The position numbers and the translations under genes were made by a program. Below the pieces are notes generated by a model. That model was not told the DNA's origin. It searched no databases and saw only the letters and a program-made list of their open reading frames with translations. This document shows positions 24,556 through 38,106 of a stretch of DNA of 64,000 nt, in pieces. This DNA is from Pelomyxa schiedti (Eukaryota > Evosea > Pelobiontida > Pelomyxidae). The number at the start of each line of letters is the position of its first letter. Position 1 is the stretch's first letter. Location: positions 1 to 64,000 of the forward strand of contig JAHLWZ010000808.1 in assembly GCA_020536535.1 (NCBI GenBank). Direction: 5' to 3'.

Positions 24556-26524
24556 TCATGGAGCCTCTGTGTACTTGTGTTCTGTAGAAAAGTCACCTGT
24601 TTCAAGTGCCTCAAGTCTCTCAATAAGGGAAGGGTGACTGTTGTGGTATATTGAATACAGGGGGTCATTTACAACAGAGATGAGGTTTTGTTGCTTTTTG
24701 TATTTGGGTTAGTAGTTTGGAACATGGATAACAAGGGCTACTTACGTGGAGTTTGACAAGGGACCCTTTGAGGTCATAGCCAAATTTGGATACAGAAAAG
24801 AGGTCCGCATTGTACTCAAACCGGCGTGATACAAAGTTCATGCAAAATAAGAACAGACAGTGAACCGGCATAAAAACAACAGAAAATAGCAGCAGCCCAA
24901 TAATAAGCTGAAGGAGCAATGTTAATTGCGTGTAGGAGAGGTGGGAATGGTACAGGCTGAGATTCAAAACCAAATGCAATAAATATAGAAGGCGTAGTAA
25001 CGATTTTTGACAATCCAAACAACAGTACAAAGAAATATGTTTCTGTGAGTACTATGTTCTTGTAAGTGTGGTAATAAACATGGTGACCTTGGTCGAATGC
25101 TCATTGAGGAAAATTGAATAAGAGAAAGCCTAGTACCCATTTCGTGGCCTGCAGAAAGGTTGGTGAGCCATCTTACAAGAAAAACACATACCCAAAACAG
25201 ATAATATCTCATTAACAGACAGATTTTCAAGCAGAGTGTCAAACAGAAGGATTTGTTTTGTGTTGAATAATCCCAGTAAAGCTCTTTTAACCATGAGGCA
25301 GTAGAAGAAAAAGTAGCATACAAACGCATTAGAATGACTTGATCTCTTGGATTCGTTCAAAACAAGTAAACGACTTAAAGAAAATTTCACCTTCTCTAGA
25401 GTTATCCTTTTTGGTTTCAAGCGAGTCTCACCTTAATGCACATTTCGCGGACAGCATTTCTCAGTTCCCCATCTTCAAGCTCTTTCACTTCATAGAAGAG
25501 TGGTATCACAATGTAGGGTGAGATGGCTGTGCTCAAAAGTGTGAATACAACAGTAAATATCCAGGTATCTAGGAGAGTAAGTTTCAGTGAAATTCACAAT
25601 TGAGGGGAACTACAAAACCAGAAGTACTGGCCAGTCCACTCTAGAATATGGTTGTGATCAAGGGATTTCATTTGCGACGGGAGATACCAACGATTTTCAA
25701 TAGAAACGTTATTACAGGGGCACCGATAAGTAATGATAGACAGATAGCAATCAACTGTGTTGTGAAGAAGAGCTATGATACTCGTTAGAAAAAAAGGACT
25801 AAGCTTCTACTTCCAGAAGGCATCTACCTTGGGTGTTGTATTGTTAAAGCCATGTCGCACTTCAATCACAAATACTCTGTTGCAGAAGGTAAGGAGGGAA
25901 GATTGGCACGTAGTAGTATATACTCATATATGCCAAATGGAAGATATATGATATAATATACAAGTGAAACAAGTCCAACAAATATCAGGGATGTGATAAT
26001 CTACACAGTGAATTAACTGATAGTTTGAATGAAAGTTACACAAACAGTGTGGGATTCATCTCCAGTTACTGCGCAGGAAATAAAAACGGACCATTTCCAC
26101 GTGAATGAGAGTCCAAAGAATACGAACACCAATAGACAGAGCGTAAGAATAGTATCATATACAAAAGAAAACCGGCTAGTGGCATTTGGAGTCAGTCACA
26201 ACACCATAACTTTTCCAAATAATAAATGGCACCCATAAATTATGCCATAACCCCGAAAAAAGTGACATTATTATCGAGGTCTCGAGCCACATGCCTGCAA
26301 TCACGCGCATAAGCCTGAGACTTTGCGAAAGACTCTGGGGTCATCACACCAGGCGCGCATCTGTCGATCAGAGCGCGAGCCGAGGGCGGGATGACCGCCT
26401 CGACGCCGCCCCGCGCCCGCAGTTGCATGTGCTGACGCAGCCACACGTAGGACTCGAAAAGGTACACTGCAGCAGTGCACCCCAGTCCCACCCACCACCA
26501 ATAATCATCGCCACTCACAGCCAT
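24556..26524 (-). CDS. STE24: CAAX prenyl protease 1 (STE24/ZMPSTE24-like)
   Basis: ER-membrane zinc metalloprotease that cleaves prenylated CAAX proteins. The N-terminus (ATG 26524, MAVSGDDYWWWVGLGC; an in-frame ATG exists at 26590) has a membrane helix followed by FESYVWLRQHMQLR and the STE24-like PESFAKSQAYARD. The catalytic motif is split by an intron at about 25105-25155: AGHEMG joins to HHVYYHTYKNIVLT, restoring HEMGH (HEXXH). Downstream, VSRRFEYNADLFSVSKFG carries the third zinc ligand region, and YHNSHPSLIERLEAL matches the conserved C-terminal S-HP-L-ERL motif before TGA 24556. Many introns separate the transmembrane exons between 25200 and 26200; not all borders are resolved. It is convergent with the ZNF706-like gene. 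Confidence 0.88.
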
Positions 26525-26801
26525 CCCTCCCAGCAGGAGCAGCAGTTGTTTTGAGAAAAAATGCCGAACCGACAAACGCCAGTTTTGCATCTTAAGAGGT
26601 TTACGGGGAGAAAGTCAGGTCGTGCTTGGATTCAGAGATTGGTGGGGAGACATGTCTGCAAATTTGTGTTGTTGTCTGCCCTTCACACAGAAAAGTGGAG
26701 CACAGCAAGGAACTCAGCGCCTTTTTGAGGAGACGGTCTCTGGTTCCCATTTATGAAAATGATGCAAAATTGCCCGCAATTAGAGATCTGACAGACAAAG
26801 G

Positions 26802-29800
26802 ATGTCGTATCGCCGGAAAACAACGTACGACAGCGACAGCGACATCTCCAGCAGTAGCGACTCGTCCAGTTCCTCCTCATCACCGGCAGATCCTCCGCCA
26901 AAAAAACCTCGAAAGATCACCGCTGTAAAAGCCACTAAAAAACCGCTCAAGAAGAAGCCGCGCCGCTCGTCCTCGTCCTCGTCCTCGTCGTACTCGCCAT
27001 CTTCGTCGTCTCCTTCTCGCTCTCGTTCTAGATCTAGATCCGGAGGTCGTCGCCATCGTTCTAGCTCTAGTTCTAGTTCCCGTCCCAAGCCGCGATCTGA
27101 CGACTACGACGTCGATGAATCGCCTGCCGTTGTTGTGCCAACCAAAAATCACGCAAAGCACGAGGCTGCAAAAACGACCAAGGAAAACGTAGATGTTGAA
27201 GCTGACTGTTGTGGTGATAGTGGTGCTGATATTGTTACTGCCGGCACGCCGACGGCTACTACGACGACCACGACTACTACAAGTACTAGTGTTACGTCAG
27301 TGGACAGATCCGAAGACAAGATCCTCCCAATGAAGCGTAAAATTGACCCTCCACGTGAAAGTGCAGCCTCCAAGGCAGCTGGGAAAGAGCCTGAGAGCGA
27401 GTTTGGCGACGCCGTTATTGAAATTAGCGATGACGACTCCACACTACTGCCTGCACGACCCGACGACATTGGTGCTGAGTCTGCTGCAAGAGACGAAGGC
27501 ACGGAACGCATTGATGTTACGGCCGACGGCATGTTACTTCTTGCCACAACTCATGTTTGTCTTACCCTGACGAGTGGTTTGTCACTAGTTTTGTACAATC
27601 TTTTTTCCTCAACCCTTCATAGGTGTGGATCCATATATCCGAGCGGTTCCCTTGCGGACAGGATATGGACCCGGTTACGATTTTGACTGCCCCTGTCCTG
27701 ACCCTTTTCCAAAATGTTATACAAAACACTAAAACTGACCCTCTTACTGATGGAAACTGCAGGTAAGCAAGATGAAGCGTGTGCACTATCAGAAAAGAAG
27801 ATGCCACCTGAACTTCCTGAGCTTGAGGGTCCCCTTTTCCTAGTCTCCGGCGACCCATCCAATGCCCGCTCCATGGGATCCAAGAAATCCCACATGACTT
27901 GTATGAATTCAAGTGGGAAGAGTGTGGGAAGGGTTACTCACAGTTCCCTGCTTTGTATCCCTCAGGTTGCAACCACACTTTAAGTACACTACTTACACTC
28001 TATAATTAGGTTGACGTACCCTTGAGTAAGACCAACCTTGCAGGTTACCTGAAAAAAATACCCAAGCACTGTGGGATGTATCACTGGGAGTGGCGTCATA
28101 ACAAGTTTTTTTACTTTCTACTGGATGGACTTAACCTTACTTCTAGAGAGGTATCTGAGAAACTAGGTTTTTGTCACCTTTCTGGCAAACTGTACGTCAA
28201 AATCAAAACATTTGAGAAATATGTGGCACAGGGCACAGAAATTCCTTTCCGTGATGTACTATTCTCTAGGCTGTTCCCCACATAAAAACCAAAATAGATT
28301 CTTACTCAAAATTGGACGCATGCATCAGACCCTGTTGGGGAGGACAGTGATACCTTTAGAACTTCAGATTCCATTGAAGAGTACGGATTCCACGAAGTCA
28401 CGATTCCACTAGTTTCAGATGTCCCTATCAAACAACCTCCTAGAGTATCTCTCAAGATGTTTCGTTATCAGGTGCAAGGTTTTTTTAATTCTTACTGCTC
28501 CCCTCATGTAAAAATAGTTGGACGCATTATCTTGGGCTTTAGAAATTGAAAAATCTTGCCGCACTGGGTGGAACTTTCCTCTCCTTTCCACACTTCAGGG
28601 GACCAAGGTCCGGGTTGACAGAGAAAATATGCGATTCTACCCTCCAAGTGAAGTACAGTCACATGAAGGTGTCATCAAAGCACAAGGTGGTTTCTACTGC
28701 GACGAAGTTGGCCTGGGAAAGGTTCCTTCTTTCGGTGTTTCATTCTTTCCTAACCAATCAAAGACTTTGACGATGCTAGCCTTGGTAGTTCAAAATAGGT
28801 TTCTTTAGTTCCCCTTTTGTTAGTTTCTTCCTTTCTCTAGGCTGGCAACTGCGCCTATTCGAATCGAGCCGTCAAATCTGCTGTTTCCCTCAAAAGCAAC
28901 TCTTGTGCTTTGCCCCAATCATCTTACACGACAGTGGAAAACGGAGGCTGAAATGAATATCTCCCCTCATCTCAAAGTATCATTTCCCTTAGAATCTTGG
29001 TTTTAAAAGTTATTCTCTACAGGTCTATCTCATAACAACTGTCACTCAAGCAAACGAGTTGACATACTCTAATGTGATACAAGCAGGTTTAACCCCTGGT
29101 TGTCCATTCCTTTTTCTTTAATGTAATCTTCAGATCTCGTGATTGTTAGCTTTCAATTCTTGATGAATGCCCACTATGCAGAAAGAGTGAGGCTCGTGCG
29201 GAGTACTACTCCAAGAACTGAGGTAGCGGAGATAAGGCAAGCAGGTGGCCAATATTCCAATCCTTTTTTTTTTTTTTTTTGCATTGACTACGTGAACAGA
29301 TTCTATTACTCGGTTACAAGAACTACGCAGACGAAAAAACCCTGAATCTGTAAAATTTCCCATCCTTGATCACTTCCATTGGCACAGAATAATGTACATG
29401 ATGAATCTCTAACTGTTTAGAACTTGTCTTCACTTATTTACTTATCCTTAAGATTGGATGAGGGTCATGAAGTTGCCCTAACACCCCTGTCGTCACACCT
29501 TTCTAGCTTCGTTGGGACTTACAAGTGGTATAGCTTTAATTCTTGATATGTCGAGTACCTAAATCAAAGTGTAAAGGTATGTGAGTGGTACACCATTTCC
29601 TTCTGGGTTGGAGAGTTTGCTGTTTGGCCTGAGCTTCATTGGATGCCAAGTCAGTTGCTACAACAGTAGAAATGAACTATCCTTTCAGCAAGTCAATCCC
29701 CCAAAGAAAAAAACAAGCCGGAAATGCAAGCTGGAAAGGGAGGCAATTGTTACGTCCCAAGTGTGTAGATCAGTTCGATCTTGTTTGTTTTGGAGGAACA

Positions 29801-31593
29801 CAAAATCTAGTGTTGAAAGTGAATATTCTGTGCCAGGTACGTTTTTGTCCTCCACGTTGATGTTCTTACATATCCAGATATTGTCGAGGAACTTGTTCTA
29901 CTGGAGCAGTCTGATGTTGAAAAGGGAATGTACCAAGCGGCCTTGCGAATGGGGGACGAGGTATTTGTTTTTGAGATAAATGTATAACGACTAACTTTAC
30001 ATCCAGTTGCGCATGCGACAACTGTGCTGTCACCCACAGGTCTTTTTTCCCCACACCCCTCACCAAGAGTTTAACATCACAAAAGATCTCGGATGAAGAT
30101 CGATCTATCCTTGGCTCCGCCCCAAAGACATTGGAAGAGATCCGCACAGTACTTCTGCAGCATGCACAGCAAGAGATTGTCAACTGTGAGAACCTCATCA
30201 AGAAAATCAAAACCGACATAAAAGACTTGGAAGTCAGGCCACTTGATAACGAGGAATCACAAGCCCAACGCGATCGTCTCATTGAAAGGAAAAAGGGAGA
30301 TGTTTCTGCTCAAAAACACGGTAAGCCCTTTACACTGGCATGCATTCTTTTTTATAAATGACGCAGCGTGTGAGGTTCACCGCCGTACATTGGAGTACTT
30401 AAAAGCAGTCGTCCCGAAAATCAGCCAGAAAACCTCAGATCCTTGTGGTGTATGCCTTGAGGAGATCACTAAACTGACAATCACGATTTGTGGCCATCTC
30501 TTTTGTTTCGACTGTATCAGCAGGGCCATTGACGCACAGCACACATGTCCTGCGTGCCGACATAAACTGGAAAGGAAAGACTTACAGGTAAGGGCCATTG
30601 AAAGTCAGTACAGCACAATGATCATGCTCTAGCTCGTTGGGGATGAAAATGCTGCAGACCAAATTGATTACTCCGCGGAACAGGCAAAACTCACTCAGGT
30701 AGAGAAGGTATACCTAATTATTCTCACCATTTCTTTACCACAGAAATATGGATCTAAGATGGCTGCACTCATAATGTACTTGAGGAAAATATTTCAGTCA
30801 GATGCCAAAGCTATTATCTTCAGTCAGGTAACTTCTTATGTTATGTTGTACTCCCTAAATATTCTTCAAGTGGGATGGCATGCTCCACCGTGTTGGTACC
30901 CAGTATTACATTCTGGCTTCTATTAAGTAGTGCAGGTAGTACCTTGGCTGAAAACGAAATTCCACATGTTTATTGCAAAGGAAACGTGTTTATGCGAACT
31001 AAGGTAAAATTTAGTTGTGACTTTGGCTGAAGTCTTTAGGCTATTGCGAATTTCACTCAAGATTCTCGGACAAGAGTTATCATGCTTTCTTTAGAAAATG
31101 CTGCCTCGGGTCTGAATCTAACTGAGGCAACCCATATCATCGTGTGTGCGGGCTAATAAATTTCCTTCATTAACAACAATCCAGCTTCTTGACCCAATCG
31201 CAGGAAGCAAGGAAGAAGCAAGGGTTTTAATCTCCTCCTTATCGCCAAGTACTTAACGACGGCCGACAGGCAATAGAAAGACAAGCCATAGGAAGAGCAC
31301 ACCGCCAAGGGCAGCAAAAGCAGATAACTGTTGTGCGGTTCATAATAAAAGGGACCATCGAGCACGACCTGTACTTGAGGAACAGCTCTCCGGATCACCC
31401 GTTCTCTTCCGAGTGCGTTCGCATTCCCCCGCCTTCCTCTTTCCATCATTCCTTTTCCATTTCCCTTTCCTTTGCCACACTCAACTAACCCTACTACAGA
31501 GTTGCGCCACGCGAGTCACCATCCACCCCACCACCCGCAGCCTCTGTTCCACCCGCACCTAAGGGCAAGGGAAAGGACAAAGGCAAGGACTAG
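26802..31593 (+). CDS. SNF2-family translocase with internal RING finger (SHPRH/Rad5 type)
   Basis: Nuclear DNA translocase and probable E3 ligase. ATG 26802 starts MSYRRKTTYDSDSD, then Ser/Asp and Arg/Ser low complexity and a SIM-like VIEISDDDS. Helicase motif I is FYCDEVGLGKTLTML (about 28700-28770), followed by LVLCPNHLTRQWKTEAE (Ia), DLVIVSFQFLMN, and WHRIILDEGHE across an intron (motif II as DEGH). Then YVSGTPFPSGLESLLF (III) and LRMRQLCCHPQVFF. A RING finger (CGVCLEEITKLTITICGH, FCFDCISRAI, CPACRHKLE) lies at about 30440-30560, between the two helicase lobes, as in Rad5/HLTF/SHPRH. Lobe 2 gives DAKAIIFSQ, MLSLENAASGLNLTEAT and AIGRAHRQGQQKQITVVRF (motif VI). A last intron joins SPDHPFSSE to VAPRESPSTPPPAAS and KGKGKDKGKD, TAG 31591-31593. 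PHD/H15 domains of SHPRH were not found. Confidence 0.88.
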
Positions 31594-31847
31594 CCAAGTG
31601 TGCCCTTTGCTTGATGTAATCTCTGTTGCAATACTAGACAAGAACACACATACACAATCCGAAATTCACCAATCACTCCCCACGTCCCAGAAGACAACTT
31701 GTTTCCACCTCACCTTGTTTTTTGTTTGAGGTCTCGGGTCGGGAGACATCTCCGGGCCGAAAAGTTCGGGAAAACAAACCAAAAGAAAAACTAATTGAAA
31801 ATAAAAAAAGAACAATAAACCAGGGTATAGTGCTGCACACACCGAGG

Positions 31848-34800
31848 ATGAGCACGCAACACCAGGTGAGTTTCGCCCCGCGAACAAAACGACGAAGTGA
31901 TAGTAACACGCTAAAAATAAACAACCAGCAGGGAGAGGAAGCAGCAACGGAGGGGACGACGTCGCAAAGAGTACCTTCCAGTTGTATGTCGCGAGTGCAA
32001 TTCATTTGTTTAACTCCAAAAGTAAACGAGACATGCCTCCCCGTGTCGTCTACGACAAGCGCGAGCAGTTCCGAAGGAGGCGCGACGGCAAGCAATCTCA
32101 ATACTAGTGCATCAGCTTCTACGTCGACGTCTGCAATTGGGTGTAACACGTGTGAGGAGGCTTTGGTGGCCAACGCGTCGAGGACGGCGCAAGATGGCGC
32201 GAGTCAACAACCACAGCAGCAACAAATGCAACTGCAAAGCCAACAAATTCAGCAGCAGCAGCAGCAGCAGCAGACGCAACAACTGGAGGTGAAGTCTGAG
32301 GAAGACGGTTACTGGAAGAAGGTGACTGACAACCCAAACGACTTTTCCTCTTGGCAGTATCTTGTATCACTGGCCGACAGATCAGTAATCTTTCGACTTT
32401 GTGCCTTGCCCCATTTTGAAAACCTCTCTCTTGAATAAATAAATAAAAAACAGAAAGACATTGCACAAATCCGAAAAGCTTATGATGGATTTTTGGATCA
32501 TTTTCCTTTGTGCTATATGTACTGGCAAAAATATTCTGAGACCGAACTTGAACACACTGGGCTTGAGGCAGCTATAAGCATATATGAGCGTGCTGTCAAA
32601 GGTAAATTTCTAACTGGGTTTTCCCACCTACTTTTTTTTTTTTTAACTCTGAGTGCAGCGGTACCCAACAGCATAGACCTATGGACACACTACTGCCAGC
32701 ACATGGTGGAAAATTCAGAGATGGAAAAAGCGAGAATGTACTTCCCTCTTAGATGTCTTTTTTCCTGAGTGTTTTCCTTGTCCTCCTCCCCCATTGAAGT
32801 GTTTTTGAAAGGGCAGCAAAGGTTATTGGGGAACACTTTGCTTCACACTCTTTTTGGGACAAATATATAGGTATTAGCGAGAATAAGGGACATCAAGGAG
32901 AAAAACTAAGGGCACCAAAAAGAATTTGAAACTTCCCTCCAAGACTATCCTCGAGTTATGGAATTATACTTAAAAATTATTACGACCCCCCTCGATCAGC
33001 TTCAGAGATACTGGGAGAGGTTTCTTTTCCAGTACTTGATTTTCCACTAAATTTCAATAGGTTCAAATCATTTGCAACTATCCGCCCACTACAAGAATTG
33101 TTATCTCCAGTAGAAATGCAAGACTGGGAACAAAGACAAAAAGTACCCTAAAGAAAAGTTTTAGTCATCTAAGTTTTTGACTCAAAAGGAAAACGAGAAG
33201 TTGAAAATTGAAGCGAGTTGTACCATAGAACTTCCAAGTGAATCTCAATTTTCTGTACTTTTTAGTTTTTTTCTCTAGTATCTGAAAAAACGTGGTTTCC
33301 TTTTATTTTAGGAAGCACTTCCCAGTAAGATTCTATCAGATGAAGAGATTGAAAAGGCAGTGAAAGACAAGGTGCGCCCTTCATCAAAGACATGAGATTG
33401 AACATTTTAAGGCTCTTGGAGGCTGGGAGGCGAAGTACAAAATGGCATTGGAGGAAGCAAATGCGCGACGGGATTTTGAGACTATTGTGATGAAAAGAGC
33501 TTTTTTCCACATCAAGGCTGTGCCAGAAAGCATGCTTGATATATGGAGAAAGTACCTCGATTTTGAAGAGTTGAGTGGGAAACATTCACGTATCATCGTG
33601 CTTTACGAACGGTGTCTTATTACCTGCGTATGTACTACCTACTCAGTATAAGTCTGACTTGGCGTTTCCAGTTCTATTACAGTGAATTTTGGTTGAGATA
33701 TGCCTGTTGGTTAGAAAAGTATGTGAGTATAGAAGCAGCAAGAGACGTCCTGGCCCGAGCAAGCACATACCTGACGAAACGGTCTGTAGTTATAACAAAA
33801 ACAAATTCTCTTCAGTGACCTGTTTCAAGGCCAGAAATTGGTCTATTGTATGCACAAATGGAAGAAATGTTGAACAATGAATCGAAAGCGCGCTCAATTT
33901 TATCAAGCTTGATTGATCAAGGTACCTCTTTTCTGCGTCGTATAAGTATTAACAGTGGTAGTTCCAGGACACCTGGAGACAACTCTTCAGGCTGCAGCTT
34001 TTGCATACCGACACAATACAACTAAAGTGTCTTTATCCCCTACTAAGTCCCTCACCTCATTAAACCAATCAGGAAGTGTGCAACATCTACGAACTTGGAT
34101 TACAGGCTGTTGACTCCGCTTCCTATTCATTTCTTGCAATACAATACTCGTTTTTTGCCTCTAGGGTTTGTTTTGGTTTTGTAATTTGTTAGTAACTCTT
34201 TTTAGGAAATAGGCTTGGACCGCGCAAGGGAGATACTTCAACAAGCTATACACAAATGTGGTGAATGCAAGAGTTTGTGGCTAGCTGCCATTCACTTTGA
34301 ACTCTACCAGACCGGTAACTTCAATCCAGCTTATATTATCGTTTTTACACTCTTTGCAGGGCCTGATAGATATGAAAGGGTAAAAAAATTGTTCACTCAA
34401 GCACTCGAGCAGAACAGCCCTCTCAACCAAACCGATCAAGAAGAAATTGCACAAATGTATACCGATTTCATGCTGATGTGGTGCCGGAATATTCGTGAAT
34501 ACAGATCTGTCATACAAACTTGCCGGCGCCCATCTCCACACCCTGCACCACAAACCAACGACTCCTCACAAAATTCATTACCAACCACCAAACACGAGCC
34601 TCAAAAACGCCCTGCCGAAATCACAACAGACACCACCTCATCCCAATCCGCACAACAAATTCCCCTCACTGGACAAGAAGGCGCTGACCTAATTTCCATT
34701 TCACAGCCCCCTGCCAAACACCTCCGCACAGCACTTCTACCAGTCATTCCCGCCACGCCTGTACTCCCCACAGGACTCGCCAGCAATCCATATGCAATGG

Positions 34801-35128
34801 TTTGTTGTCCGCCGTGTTACTCTTTTACTAACCGCAGCCATCCTAGTATGGAAATGTTGTTGGCACATACGGAGCTACTCAGCCTTTTGGCTATCAGTGG
34901 CCAACTGCTATGGGTGGGTCATTCCCGTACGCCTATGCTCCAGCAAGCAACCCTCAGACAGCCACTCCCACAGCAGCACCAACGGTATTATTTTTTTTTT
35001 CTTTTGCAATACCCTTTCCCCTCATTCACCATTCCCTCTTAACCTTCTCTCTTGTGGTGTTTTGTACGAAACTAACCTTTGGTTTCCTACAGTGGGACTA
35101 TTCACAAATGTTCAGTGGCAGAAGCTGA
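31848..35128 (+). CDS. PRPF39: PRPF39-like U1 snRNP-associated splicing factor
   Basis: HAT-repeat protein of the Prp39 family, which joins U1 snRNP to the 5' splice site. ATG 31848 (MSTQHQVSFAPRTKRRSD) is followed by Ser/Thr and polyQ tracts, then EDGYWKKVTDNPNDFSSW, a typical first HAT unit. Exons continue AYDGFLDHFPLCYMYWQKY, AAISIYERAVK, PNSIDLWTHYCQHM, VFERAAKVIGEHF, MLDIWRKYLDFEEL, YSEFWLRYACWLEKY, LDRAREILQQAI and YERVKKLFTQALEQ. A Pro/Thr/Gln-rich tail follows, with TGA at 35126-35128 after the short exon WDYSQMFSGRS. At least twelve introns. With SUGP1 and PLRG1 this makes three splicing-factor genes in the window. Confidence 0.85.
32236..32285 (+). repeat. CAG/CAA tract encoding polyglutamine
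   Basis: Near-continuous CAA/CAG codons in the N-terminal region of the PRPF39-like gene, including an uninterrupted run of CAG units. Confidence 0.9.
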
Positions 35129-35423
35129 TAAGGGAGGGCATTGTCACTAGTTTGTTTTTTGCTTCACAGCCACTTTCTCCCCTTCTTTTTCCACCTGCCA
35201 CAGTCACCTTGAGTATCATCCCACTGCGCCATGAACTTGAGCACACCCCAAACAAAAAACTTGCAAAACTCAAGCCTCGAAATTTTTCGTAAATTTCTAT
35301 TTTCCTTAAAAGCCCGGACGCTGTTTCGGGATAAACGAAATCGGGAAGTCACAAAAGAAAAAAAAAAAAAAAACAAAGATCTGGAGAATCGGTGAGGGGT
35401 GCCGCGTGTGAGGTGTCGTGAGA

Positions 35424-38017
35424 ATGTCTACGGCACCGACCAGCGAAGAGGTCAGTGGATCTAACGACACAATCTTCCCTAACAACCATGTATCCTTGCC
35501 CCGTTAAAAAAAAACAGATGGACTACTGGAGCAGAGCGAAGGCAACAATACTTGAGTTGTGGCATGCATTTCAAGACTACGTGGATCCACAATGGCCGCC
35601 AACATACCCCGAGGCACACGACATGTCAGCAACAACAATTCACGCCACGCCAGTTGCACCCACCACTCACACACCAATTTCCATGTCTCTGCCGCCTACA
35701 AGTTCACACACCAGCGCCACGAATTCCTGTAGCAGTACCAGCAGTATTGCAGAGAAAAAAGCTCCTGACCCAGTAGAGCAGCAACAACCAGAAACACCTA
35801 AGGGCAACAGTGAACAAACACCGTCGGGCACTTCAGAAACCATTCCTCCTGATACAAACACCTCTTCATCTTGTAGCAGTAACACAACCACAACAACTTC
35901 TACGGTAACTGTAACAGGCACTCCACCTTCTCCAACTGGACCTCACTCCCCCTTGTTAGCCAATACTACCTCACTGCAAAAGAATCGCCAAGGGAGATCA
36001 CCCTCTGTTCCGGCACTGGGACCTTCATCAACTTTCTGTGATGGGGTCTCAGTCTCATCTGCAGATTCTCAGGTAAATTCTGAGTCTCGTAATGCAGCAG
36101 GTGAATCTGGACAGACCTCCCCACTTTCTTCTTCACCAGGCCAATACATACACAACCAACGCCCTGTATTTCCTACGCAACTTCGCTCATCCATGATCAC
36201 ACCCTCTACACAGGAAGAGCACTGCACAACCGCTTCTTCTACTATTTACAACATTTCTCTTCCAGATACACCGACGATTCCAACTACACAATCAAACCCC
36301 GTTACCCCTTCACCAACTCCACAGAACTCCCCTCCTCGTCAAAGGCTCATTGCATCCTCAGATGCGCACCCCCCTCTCCGTGGAGCTTCTTTTAGTGTGT
36401 TGCGAAATGTGATCACTACCATGCTACCGAATTCCCCAAGTACAACAGGTTCCAATTCCGCAACCCACTCTTTAACCTTCTCCCAAACTTGACAGTTTTT
36501 ACTAGACGACCTTAATACTCAGCAAGCACAAGAGCAGCCACCAAAGCCTTCCAATACCAACACTCCCTCAACTTCCTCCCACATTCCTTTGCCTCATTCG
36601 GCAGCTCCTTCAGGGACTATGTCAAACAAACTTGATTACAGCCGACAACGCAACTACTCTAGTCCGGTACCCATGAAGATCACTGCGAACTGGCATGCAG
36701 AAACTCTAAAGATATGGAACCGAAAATTAGCCGACTTGCCTGTGGCTATCGATTTACCACGTTTATGCACTCACATTTCTGTATTTGATTGTGCAACCTG
36801 TGAGGAAAAAAACCTTTATTCGTTATGACCTGACCTCTCTCTAGCACTGATCGTTCTCCCGCCTGCACTCGATGCTGCTGCCCCGTTTCTACCAAATGGT
36901 AATTTCAAGTATTTTGTTGGAACTCTAATTTCTTGCAGGTCGCCCGACAGCTGTTTTCCTCAATCAACTTCTTGCAACCATGTCCTTCCTGCTTGATGGT
37001 CCCGAGATGCATGATATTCTCAACTCTGAGTTTGGTACTTTCATAGACTTTTATATTTCCTTTTAATGGGAAAAGCCAAGCTGATCAATGGCGACGACCT
37101 CACAGAACAAAAAGCTGCCATCATCTCACTACTGACGGTATTCCTTCTTTTGCTTCATTTTCCTTCAAAGTTACGGAACAACCCTGAAGGAGAAACTTGG
37201 AACAAGTGCACTGTCCAATACTTTAAAGGGGATCAATCAGTCTATTTTGGCACCAGCTAACATCGAACTCAGACTTAATATGTGTGTCGCATTACCGTTC
37301 AAGGACTCACGTATCAGAAACCTTCACAAAATAAAATATCTAACGGTAGTAACAGAAACCAATGTCTGGGAAATAGATGTTAACAGGTTTGATGATAACA
37401 TTGAAGTCGTGCATCGCAGGAGACAAGTCAACGTGGACGCGAGAAAAGAGGAAGATTACTTCGAATTTACTTGGGAGCTCATTTTAGTTACTTCCCTCAT
37501 CATTTTGAGTAATTCAAACTTTTTACACCATTGCCAGCTATTCGATAACAAGGCGTCGGCTCTCAAAGATAGTAGCATTAACATCATCGAGTTTAAATTT
37601 GGACCCAAAACCAGTGAGGAGCGAAGACGCCTCGTTTCGGGGCTATTTACTCCATTCATGTTTCCAAAGCCCCCTAAAACCTGCAAACTGCTGTTTCCCA
37701 TTAAAAAATCCACAACCCTTGAATCCACAACAACCCCTACAACAACCACCCCAGCAGCAACCACTACCACACTCACAACGACCGCATTTGCAGCACCTTC
37801 AGCTTCATCCGAATCAACTCAACACGCACTAGATCAACAACCCCCAACACCCAATTCAATCACAACCACACCTGAAATGCACCCCCAAAACACTACCGCA
37901 AAAACCTACACTGACCCAACACCCCCAAAAACGCAGGAAATGGCACCAAAGCCTCTTTCCTCCCCCACCACAACACCCCTTCCATCATCAGAACCCCAAG
38001 AACACTCCTCAGAATAA
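35424..38017 (+). CDS. Unassigned multi-exon protein with Ser/Thr/Pro-rich regions
   Basis: No family recognised. ATG 35424 gives MSTAPTSEEVSGSNDTIF; a possible 28-nt intron (35491-35518) would join it to MDYWSRAKATILELWHAF and YVDPQWPPTYPEAHD, though translation could instead start at ATG 35488 or 35519. The next about 290 residues are Ser/Thr/Pro low complexity. A more conserved-looking region follows over small exons: PMKITANWHAETLKIW, LADLPVAIDLPRLCTHIS, AVFLNQLLATMSFLLDG, GTTLKEKLGTSALSNTL, ILAPANIELRLNMCVALPF and YLTVVTETNVWEIDVNRF. It then has RRRLVSGLFTPFMFPKPPK and another Thr/Pro-rich tail to TAA 38015-38017. No signal peptide or membrane segment is evident. Exon borders around 36490-37260 are provisional. 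Confidence 0.6.
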
Positions 38018-38106
38018 TCGTTTTATTGGCAACTAATTGTACAAAAAAAAACCAGTGATCACTTTTAGGCAAAAAAGTCTTTTTGAACAGTAAATACATT
38101 ACAAAT

